A stretch of DNA of 9,226 nucleotides from contig CAMBAQ010000069.1 of assembly GCA_945863785.1 (NCBI GenBank), positions 1-9,226 of the forward strand, written 5' to 3'. The translations under genes were made by a program, and so were the position numbers. Below, one piece after another: positions 1 to 5,630 of the stretch. The notes below the pieces were generated by a model. It was not told the origin of the DNA. It ran no database searches and worked only from the letters and a program-made list of their open reading frames with translations. Within the stretch, counting starts at the first letter, position 1, and the number at the start of each line of letters is the position of its first letter. This stretch comes from Chthoniobacter flavus (GTDB taxonomy: Bacteria > Verrucomicrobiota > Verrucomicrobiia > Chthoniobacterales > Terrimicrobiaceae).

Positions 1-846
1 CCCACGCTGGCACGTTCGGAGTGTCCCGAGGCTCTGCTCGCAAAATATGGGCATGTCATCATCGACGAATGCCACCATGTGCCGGCGGCGTCTTTCGAAG
101 CTGCGATGAAACGCTGCACCGCCCGCTACATTTTGGGATTAACTGCCACGCCGAACCGAAAAGACGGCTTACAGAAAATCCTTTTTCTCCAATGCGGCCC
201 CATCCGACACCGGATTGATCTCGACCACTCAGAAGAGCAGTCGAGAACGGTATTTGTTAGGGAATTTTCCTTACGCATCCCTACAGAGAAGGATCGCTTG
301 CCGATTCATCAAATCTGGGAACATCTCATTCAATCTGGCGAAAGAAATCGTGCCATCGCATCGGATGTCACCTCCGCTCTCGCAGAACAAAGATTTTGTG
401 CCCTACTCAGCGACCGCAAAGAACATCTCAGCACACTCGAATCATTGCTGCGCGATAAATTGCCGGAAGATACTGTTTTTCGAATGGATGGCTCCACTCC
501 TCGAAAGAAGCGGGAAGAAGCGCTCAACCATCTTCGGCTCAAAGGCGCCCAGGGCCTACCATTTGTCCTTCTGGCCACCTCTTCATTGCTCGGCGAAGGC
601 TTCGACATGCCTGAACTCGACACCCTTTTTCTTGCCATGCCGATCTCTTTCAAGGGCCGTTTGATCCAATATGCCGGAAGACTCCACAGGATTTGCGAAA
701 AGAAAAAAACCGTGCGAATTTACGACTACACCGAACCCGACCATCCACTCACAGCTCAGATGTATCGCAAACGTTCGGTTGCGTATCGTGAAATGGGCTA
801 CTCGATTCAAACAATCGGAAGTGATCAAATGGGTTTGGCAGACTGA
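1..846 (+). CDS. Superfamily 2 DEAD/DEAH-type helicase, C-terminal part (5' end outside window)
   Basis: The reading frame is open from base 1 and ends at TGA 844-846, leaving 281 residues of a larger NTP-dependent nucleic-acid helicase or translocase. Residues 19-26 (VIIDECHH) are motif II (Walker B) and 47-51 (LTATP) are motif III, so motifs I and Ia lie upstream. A QCGPIR stretch follows at 64-69. The second RecA-like lobe has SDRKEHL (137-143), motif V around LLGEGFDMPELDTLFL (196-211) and motif VI QYAGRLHR (223-230), then RIYDY (239-243). The QCGPIR, RKEHL, GEGFD..LDTLFLAMP and QYAGRLHR series matches, from memory, the helicase module of TOTE conflict proteins (archaeo-eukaryotic primase plus helicase) and related restriction-type ATPases. 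The N-terminal domain that would decide this is not in the window. Helicase identity is secure; TOTE assignment is inference. The next gene is convergent. Confidence 0.93.
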   Translation, partial: PTLARSECPEALLAKYGHVIIDECHHVPAASFEAAMKRCTARYILGLTATPNRKDGLQKILFLQCGPIRHRIDLDHSEEQSRTVFVREFSLRIPTEKDRLPIHQIWEHLIQSGERNRAIASDVTSALAEQRFCALLSDRKEHLSTLESLLRDKLPEDTVFRMDGSTPRKKREEALNHLRLKGAQGLPFVLLATSSLLGEGFDMPELDTLFLAMPISFKGRLIQYAGRLHRICEKKKTVRIYDYTEPDHPLTAQMYRKRSVAYREMGYSIQTIGSDQMGLAD

Positions 847-890
847 TTTTACTACATAAATACTTCCACATTAACATAAAGGCCCACCCC

Positions 891-929
891 GTTGATTAGA
901 TAAATTTAAATTACTTCACTCTAATCGAC
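891..929. repeat. Imperfect inverted repeat between convergent genes
   Basis: Bases 891-900 (GTTGATTAGA) pair with 920-929 (TCTAATCGAC) over ten positions, one of them a T-G wobble, around a 19-base AT-rich loop. It lies 45 bases past the helicase stop. Neither side is followed by a T-run, so it does not look like a classical intrinsic terminator. It could be an mRNA 3'-end stabilising hairpin, an operator-like site, or chance. Confidence 0.35.
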
Positions 930-1032
930 AAAACTTCCAACCAAGGCAATTTGGAGAACGCCGAGCAAGCAGCACCCACAATCAGGCAACCAAAGGTAGG
1001 CGAAAAGGGCTTATCATGTTACACAACAATAA

Positions 1033-1053
1033 CGAGGCGCCTCCCCCTCCTCG
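1033..1053 (-). terminator. Possible intrinsic terminator of the cyclic-nucleotide-binding protein gene
   Basis: Just downstream of the stop at 1065 on the minus strand, CGAGG (1053-1049) can pair with CCTCG (1037-1033). The transcript then continues into a T-rich stretch (TTATTGTTGTGT). The same bases contain the ten-base palindrome GAGGCGCCTC (1034-1043), so alternative folds exist. The stem is short and the T-run is interrupted, so this is a weak call based on position and base composition. Confidence 0.3.
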
Positions 1054-1064
1054 CTTGGCCGCAA

Positions 1065-2624
1065 TCACTCGCCTGCATCTGCTGGATTAGATTCAGATTT
1101 GCCTACAATGGCGTCAGCTTTCAGATTCAGCCACTCACGATGCAACTCCTGAAGATTCTTTTCGACGTCGTCATAGATTCCAGACTCGATCATATCGGCG
1201 GTTGTTAAAACCGTCTTCAGCCAATGTGTGTAGGTTTGAGGAACTCCAGACTCCTTAAAATCCTTGAAGTAGGATTTTGTCAATTCAGCCGCCTGGTGCC
1301 ATTTGTAAGCTTCGGAACTGAAGACCGTTTCTTTTTTCTGTTCCTTGAGCGCTTTGAGCGTCTTGAGAGGATCAACGGTCTTCACAATTTTTTCGATCTC
1401 AGCAAATGTAAATACTTTCTTTTCGCTAGGTGCCGCAGGTTCAGAAATTGTAGCGGGATTTTGCGCAATGGCAGGAACATGTTTCTCGAACTGCTGGCGG
1501 AGCTTAAATTGCTCTTTTGCGACAAAATCGGCCTTCGCTAGGGCTTTATTGAAATCCGTCTTGTCTTTCGGAATCCGCTCGGTGGAGGCACCCATATCCA
1601 CAAGCAGGTCGCCCTTATCCAATCCTGTCACCTTGAGGACTCGAGCGGCTGGCAGTTTAAGACTTCCAGAGACTTTCGACCCTACTCTAAGCGGGATTGT
1701 CATTTGCTCCAAAAGCGTGACCTCAGGAGGATACTCCAAAGGCGTGTACCCAGCCACAGGATCTGAATTCACTGGGGCATCCAACGGAGCGGCATTCGCA
1801 TGTTGCGGAGAGGGCGCCGGCACCGCTTCGACAGGCTTTGCAGCAACTGCAGAAGAAACAGCGGCGACCTGCTGATCTGGCTTTTGATTTTCCAAGGCTT
1901 TCTCTTGGGCCTTCAATGTCTCCAATTCACCCTTCGTTTTTTGAGCTTCTTCGGCTTTGGTTTTGAGATCTGCGTTGATTTTTGCATACTCCGACTCGAG
2001 TTCGACCGTACGCTGACGAGAAAAATCAAGGGCTTCCTGCAATTGAGCCAAACCGCGACTAGGCTGCTTCAACTTAACGATTTCCTCTTGCTTTTTTCCG
2101 ACCAGAAAAAGGGTCGCGACGATGGCTGCAATCGAAACTGCTAAGGCTCCCAGCAAAATATACGGTTTCTTTTTTGGAATAGGCGCCGTGGCATGCTTGA
2201 TCGTCACTTCACGAATACGGCGCCCCAAAGTGGCTGCCAAGCCGATGAGCAGTACACTTCCCGCCGACGTATTTTTATTGATGAACTTCTCTAACTCTTG
2301 GCGAGAAATTTCCCAATACTGCGTCTCCTCCACCGTGATCACAGAACACATCGCACTGGAGGGATCAAGAATATCGACTTCCCCTATCCAGTCCCCGTCA
2401 CGAATCGACCCGAGAAGCACTTCTTTGCCTTGGTCGATTCGCCTTGCCTCAAGGTGCCCGCTGATTGTGTAAAAGAGTTTTCCGTGAGGCTTGCCTTCCT
2501 CGATAAGTACGGTTTCCGGTTTGGCATTATGGAATGTTCCGTAAGAACTCAGGTCATCCCGATCCTCTTGTTTGAGATTCGCGATAAGCCCAGAGGCTGG
2601 TAGACAACATTGACTGGATGGCAT
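1065..2624 (-). CDS. Cyclic-nucleotide-binding-fold membrane protein with coiled coil and SH3-like domain
   Basis: A 519-residue protein read from ATG 2624 to TGA 1065. The order of parts is: cyclic-nucleotide-binding (cNMP/Crp-like) beta-roll at about 27-118, with YTISGHLEARR and GDWIGEVDILDPSSAM; a basic stretch KKK; one transmembrane helix at about 154-176; a charged coiled coil at about 177-247; a Pro/Ala-rich linker at about 248-290; an SH3-like beta domain at about 296-357 opening with YPPEVTLL; and a helical C-terminal region at about 358-519. With a cytoplasmic cNMP domain, the rest would lie in the periplasm. In the phosphate-binding cassette, the usual PR-A segment after GE(I/L)ALL reads PSSAM, so the phosphate-contacting arginine is missing and cyclic-nucleotide binding is doubtful. 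The frame stays open to a TTG at 2729, but 2624 is the only upstream ATG and gives a normal domain start. No Shine-Dalgarno is visible. The gene appears monocistronic. Function is unknown; a membrane-tethered sensor or scaffold is inferred. Confidence 0.88.
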   Translation of the reverse strand: MPSSQCCLPASGLIANLKQEDRDDLSSYGTFHNAKPETVLIEEGKPHGKLFYTISGHLEARRIDQGKEVLLGSIRDGDWIGEVDILDPSSAMCSVITVEETQYWEISRQELEKFINKNTSAGSVLLIGLAATLGRRIREVTIKHATAPIPKKKPYILLGALAVSIAAIVATLFLVGKKQEEIVKLKQPSRGLAQLQEALDFSRQRTVELESEYAKINADLKTKAEEAQKTKGELETLKAQEKALENQKPDQQVAAVSSAVAAKPVEAVPAPSPQHANAAPLDAPVNSDPVAGYTPLEYPPEVTLLEQMTIPLRVGSKVSGSLKLPAARVLKVTGLDKGDLLVDMGASTERIPKDKTDFNKALAKADFVAKEQFKLRQQFEKHVPAIAQNPATISEPAAPSEKKVFTFAEIEKIVKTVDPLKTLKALKEQKKETVFSSEAYKWHQAAELTKSYFKDFKESGVPQTYTHWLKTVLTTADMIESGIYDDVEKNLQELHREWLNLKADAIVGKSESNPADAGE

Positions 2625-2887
2625 GGCGGCCGAATGAAACCTTTTTAAAAGCAAAAGGTCAAGGTGCGGTCTCTTTTTAAACCAGAAACAGATTTTTTCG
2701 ACAGAATTTACAGATTCAAAGTTCCGCAAGAAACAAAAGATTGGGAAAACTTGAATGCGCCGCTCTAAATCGGTTGAGCAGAGTTCAACTAAAGTAATTG
2801 ACCTAATATTGCGAATAGAAAATCAACAGCCAACTCTCCAAAAATTGAGAGTTAATGACATTTCGACCATCTAGCCCAGAAGAGAAG
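2625..2887. other. AT-rich intergenic region upstream of the membrane protein gene
   Basis: This 263-base stretch separates the cyclic-nucleotide-binding protein gene from the tRNA. It should hold the promoter of the minus-strand gene. I see no well-spaced -35/-10 pair to commit to, although TTGACC occurs on the minus strand near 2660. It holds a short inverted repeat, GTTGA (2773-2777) and TCAAC (2785-2789) around seven bases, and the hairpin at 2832-2853. No credible coding sequence is seen. Confidence 0.5.
2832..2853 (-). terminator. Hairpin downstream of tRNA-Gly, possible terminator
   Basis: AACTCTC (2832-2838) and GAGAGTT (2847-2853) form a perfect seven-base stem with an eight-base loop. 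It lies 35 bases past the tRNA 3' end in the direction of tRNA transcription. The following minus-strand sequence is moderately T-rich (GGCTGTTGATTTT), not a clean T-run. Position favours a terminator or processing hairpin for the tRNA transcript; the weak T-run lowers confidence. Confidence 0.35.
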
Positions 2888-2961
2888 TGGAGCGGGTAGA
2901 GGGAATCGAACCCTCATGGCCTGCTTGGAAGGCAGGAACTTTACCACTAAGCTATACCCGC
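2888..2961 (-). tRNA. tRNA-Gly (anticodon UCC)
   Basis: On the minus strand the 74-base sequence folds as a complete cloverleaf. The acceptor stem GCGGGTA (2961-2955) pairs with TACCCGC (2898-2892). The D arm has GCTT/AAGT around AGTGGTA. The anticodon arm CCTGC-CTTCCAA-GCAGG carries anticodon TCC flanked by T33 and A37. The variable loop is CCAT, and the T arm is GAGGG-TTCGATT-CCCTC. The discriminator is T (2891), and the 3' CCA is encoded at 2890-2888. It decodes GGA, and GGG by wobble. It stands alone, with its own promoter upstream and a hairpin downstream. Confidence 0.97.
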
Positions 2962-2973
2962 GTGACTACATGT

Positions 2974-3003
2974 AATCTATTCACTGAATGCTCGTCTGGT
3001 CAA
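2974..3003 (-). promoter_or_regulatory. Sigma-70-type promoter for tRNA-Gly
   Basis: On the minus strand, TTGACC (3003-2998, five of six to the -35 consensus) lies 18 bases from TAGATT (2979-2974, four of six to the -10 consensus). Another 12 bases lead to the first base of the mature tRNA. This spacing would give a very short 5' leader, as expected for a tRNA promoter. It is the cleanest promoter-like pair I found in the window. Confidence 0.55.
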
Positions 3004-3031
3004 CCGGAAAAATGGCACATTGCCCCGCAAA

Positions 3032-3253
3032 TCAGGGTTGCTCGTAAACTATTTGAGATTCAGGCTGCTTAAATGTACCTGGCAATATCTCGCAGGATCT
3101 CGACTCGTAATTCCAACGTCCACCCGACTCGGTGCAGGAGTTGATAGCCAAAAAATCCCGATTGAATCCGCAGGCGGCGTAAATGGAAAAAAAATAGCCG
3201 CCGGTCAGGCAAATAACGGTCGCCGCTATGAGAGATAGAGCTTTTAGAGGCAT
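3032..3253 (-). CDS. Small cysteine-containing membrane or secreted protein, unknown function
   Basis: A 73-residue protein from ATG 3253 to TGA 3032. Residues 3-27 form a hydrophobic helix after a single lysine (MPLKALSLIAATVICL...), which could be a signal peptide or an N-terminal anchor. After it comes a short polar domain with cysteines at 28, 40 and 54. The segment CTESGGRWNYESRSCE (40-55) resembles a motif I recall from many small exported bacterial proteins, in which two cysteines flank GGxWxYE. A disulfide between 40 and 54 is plausible in the periplasm. The frame is open further upstream only to a TTG (3310), so ATG 3253 is preferred, although no Shine-Dalgarno is seen. I do not recognise a named family. 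Coding is supported by the hydrophobic-then-cysteine architecture, which the opposite-strand frame lacks. Confidence 0.6.
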   Translation of the reverse strand: MPLKALSLIAATVICLTGGYFFSIYAACGFNRDFLAINSCTESGGRWNYESRSCEILPGTFKQPESQIVYEQP

Positions 3254-3399
3254 TGGGGTTTGATGAAGAGAACCCAAAGCAACGGGATATGCAACTTTTA
3301 TTACTACCAAAAATGGTGACCTTTTTAAGTTGTCATAATCTCGCGGAAGAACAAATAGAAGGACCCCAAAAGACCCAAATACAAGAGACGAGGATGGAA

Positions 3400-4524
3400 C
3401 TATCTCTTCGACACGGACTCGAGCAATGCTTCGTAATCATCGACACGGTCGGAAAGGCAGAAGTCGCAGGCCTTCATGAGAGAAGCTTCCCGCATGGCGA
3501 AACACTGGTCACGATTGGTTAGGAGATGCCGGAGAGCGACGGCGAAAGCCTCGGGGGTCAAGTCACAGAAGAAGCCATTTTTTTTGTCTTCTATCACATC
3601 GGCTAGTCCACCGATGCGGCTGCCGACGATGGCTAATCCGTGCCGCAGCGCCTCAATGCCCGCCATGGGGAGCCCTTCGGTGGTGGAGGTCATAAGTAAA
3701 ATATCTGCTCCGGCGAGATACTTGGAAACAGATTCCGCATCCAACCACCCGAGAAAATGAATGCGATCGGAAAGCCCGTGGCGGACGGCGGATTCACGCA
3801 TAGCTTCGCCGAGCGGCCCCTCCCCGATGACCTCGAGGATCCAAGGCAAGTCACTAATCAAGGAAAGCGCCTCCACTGCAAGGAGGGGATTTTTTTGGAT
3901 GCTCAAACGCCCCAGCATGACAAGTCGAGGAATGTCACCCTGCGATAGCGTGGGGGGAACAGAAAGCATCGGGACGCCATTGAGAATCACTTGGGACTTG
4001 ATGCCGCAATTCCGAGATGCAAGCGCGGCGACAAATCCACTCACGGATGTAACAGCGACAGCGTGCTTCCAGATGGGCTTGATCAAGGGCCCGAGAATAC
4101 GGAAGAGGCGATCGGTCTGTTCCGGGACGCCTCCAGGAACATCGCCAAGGTGGGCTGTGAGGATGTAGGGGATCCGAGTGAGAAAATGCAGGGCCAACGC
4201 GAGCGCACCGGTGGGAACAACAAAGTGGGCGTGGATGATATCCGGCTTCCATCTCCAGCAAAGAGACCATGCGGGAAAAAAGGAGGTGATCAGATAAAGC
4301 GCCATTTCAAGAACGCTGCAGGTGTCCTCCTTTTTACGGTAGGATTCCGGTCGAAGAACTGGGACTCCACGGATCTCGGATTCGCGAGGCAAGTGCCGCA
4401 ACCCAGCTGAAATCACACGAACATCATGCCCCTTGCGAGTCAGTCCCTCGGCTACGGAGGAAGCCACGCGGCCACCACCACCTCCGACGGGAGGGTATTC
4501 GTAGCAGAGAACGAGGATTTTCAT
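3400..4524 (-). CDS. GT4-family glycosyltransferase (second of two)
   Basis: A 374-residue GT-B fold retaining glycosyltransferase of family GT4, from ATG 4524 to TAG 3400. It would transfer a sugar from a nucleotide-sugar donor to a growing lipid-linked glycan at the inner face of the cytoplasmic membrane. The N-terminal lobe starts MKILVLCYEYPPVGGGGGR, with the glycine-rich loop at 13-18, and has IIHAHF at 96-101. The C-terminal donor-binding lobe has GRLSIQKNP (205-213), GEGP (234-237) and the GT4 EX7E pair E283/E291 in TEGLPMAGIE. Length is typical. The start overlaps the upstream gene's stop by four bases (ATGA), so translational coupling is likely, and no Shine-Dalgarno is visible. It is the last gene of the operon. 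Sugar donor and acceptor cannot be read from the sequence. Confidence 0.94.
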   Translation of the reverse strand: MKILVLCYEYPPVGGGGGRVASSVAEGLTRKGHDVRVISAGLRHLPRESEIRGVPVLRPESYRKKEDTCSVLEMALYLITSFFPAWSLCWRWKPDIIHAHFVVPTGALALALHFLTRIPYILTAHLGDVPGGVPEQTDRLFRILGPLIKPIWKHAVAVTSVSGFVAALASRNCGIKSQVILNGVPMLSVPPTLSQGDIPRLVMLGRLSIQKNPLLAVEALSLISDLPWILEVIGEGPLGEAMRESAVRHGLSDRIHFLGWLDAESVSKYLAGADILLMTSTTEGLPMAGIEALRHGLAIVGSRIGGLADVIEDKKNGFFCDLTPEAFAVALRHLLTNRDQCFAMREASLMKACDFCLSDRVDDYEALLESVSKR

Positions 4525-5630
4525 GGCAAGTGACGATCGTAGATGGATTCCACGGCGGCCGTGAGGCGTTCCACCGAAAATCGGCGTTCGATTTTTGCAC
4601 GGGCTTTTTTGGCAATGCCCATCGCCAACTCACGATTGGAAATCAGCGCGGTGACGTGATCCACAAACAGATCCGCATTATCTGGAGGGGCCAACAATCC
4701 ATCATCAGGGTCGTCGATGACCTCGGCTATGCCATCGAGCCGCGATGCCACAACAGGCAGGCCCATGGCCATGGCCTCAAGGAGAGTCATAGGCAGACCT
4801 TCAAAGCGGGAGGGCATCAGCAGCACATCGGCCGCGAGGTAAACCAAACGCGAGTCGGCGACATAGCCGGAAAAAACGACACGATCAGCAATCCCGAGGG
4901 CAGACGCTTTGGCGCGAAGCATTTTTTCCTCTGGGCCATCACCCGCGAGAAGAAAATGGAGATCAGGAAATCGCTGGGCTAAACGGGCAGCGACCTCAAG
5001 GAAGAGGGCGAAGTTTTTTTGCGGATTCAGACGCCCCACACCTGCAAGCACGGGCACACCCGGCTTAACCCCGAGCTTTTGACGGGCTTCGGCTTTCGTA
5101 GTTGAGCCCGGCGTGAATCTCCGGAGATCAATCGCGTTCGGGATCAGGGTTATTCTTTTGGGCTCGATGGATTCATACTCCATCAGAAAATCGCGACAGG
5201 ATGCGGAAACCGGGATGATGTGGCTCGCGAAGCGGTTAGTGAAGCGGTCGATGGCAAGCAGGAGTTTATTTTCGCCCCGATACGAATCGTTCGTATGGTC
5301 GTGGTTGATAATTACAGAAACCCCACAAAGAGCCGCCAAAGGCTTTGCAATGATGTTCGAGGGGATCAGGTGACAATGAACGATGTCGTAGCGCCCACAA
5401 AGAATCCGCCATGGAATGGAGGCGAAGTAAAGCGGCAGGTATTTATGTGGTGAGAGTGAAAAAACACGGATACCGGCTTCTTTGAGTCGATCCCAATAAA
5501 CACCATGGCCGTGTAGGGTTGCAACTTCGTGATGAAAACGCTCGCTTCCACAGGTCGCGAGATTAAGCACGACCTCCTGCGCTCCGCCAAGATGGAGACT
5601 GTCGATAATATGCAAAACACGTCGCTGCAT
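4521..5630 (-). CDS. GT4-family glycosyltransferase (first of two)
   Basis: A 369-residue GT4 glycosyltransferase from ATG 5630 to TGA 4521. A GTG at 5633 is directly in frame and gives one more residue; I chose ATG because it forms the compact TGATG junction with the upstream stop. Features (numbered from the GTG) are HIIDSLHLGGAQE (8-20) with the LGGA loop, YDIVHCHL (82-89), GVGRLNPQKN (198-207), AGDGPE (230-235) and the EX7E pair E278/E286 in FEGLPMTLLE. This is a complete GT-B enzyme of normal length. The LGGAQE opening is common among capsule and exopolysaccharide glycosyltransferases. It shares fold and motifs with its downstream neighbour but differs widely in sequence, so the pair probably adds different sugars or linkages, not the product of a recent duplication. 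Specificity is unknown. Confidence 0.94.
   Translation of the reverse strand: MQRRVLHIIDSLHLGGAQEVVLNLATCGSERFHHEVATLHGHGVYWDRLKEAGIRVFSLSPHKYLPLYFASIPWRILCGRYDIVHCHLIPSNIIAKPLAALCGVSVIINHDHTNDSYRGENKLLLAIDRFTNRFASHIIPVSASCRDFLMEYESIEPKRITLIPNAIDLRRFTPGSTTKAEARQKLGVKPGVPVLAGVGRLNPQKNFALFLEVAARLAQRFPDLHFLLAGDGPEEKMLRAKASALGIADRVVFSGYVADSRLVYLAADVLLMPSRFEGLPMTLLEAMAMGLPVVASRLDGIAEVIDDPDDGLLAPPDNADLFVDHVTALISNRELAMGIAKKARAKIERRFSVERLTAAVESIYDRHLP

Noticed and set aside
1345..1875. Plus-strand 176-residue open frame inside the cyclic-nucleotide-binding protein gene
   Set aside because: It is antisense to a gene with clear domains, its composition is Ser/Ala/Cys-rich without recognisable motifs, and it mirrors codon bias of the real gene.
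2625..2729. In-frame 35-residue N-terminal extension of the cyclic-nucleotide-binding protein
   Set aside because: It would need a TTG start, adds a basic low-information stretch not part of the cNMP fold, and has no ribosome-binding site.
3020..3238. Plus-strand 72-residue frame opposite the small cysteine protein
   Set aside because: It has no signal peptide, no motif and no ordered hydrophobic pattern, whereas the minus-strand frame has both a hydrophobic helix and a cysteine motif.
3302..3330. Palindrome-like AAAAATGGTGACCTTTTT as a terminator for the glycan operon
   Set aside because: The pairing leaves almost no loop and a mismatch at the centre, so it cannot form a stable hairpin.
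4530..4982. Plus-strand 150-residue frame within the first GT4 gene
   Set aside because: It is antisense to well-conserved GT4 motifs and looks like a shadow of codon bias.
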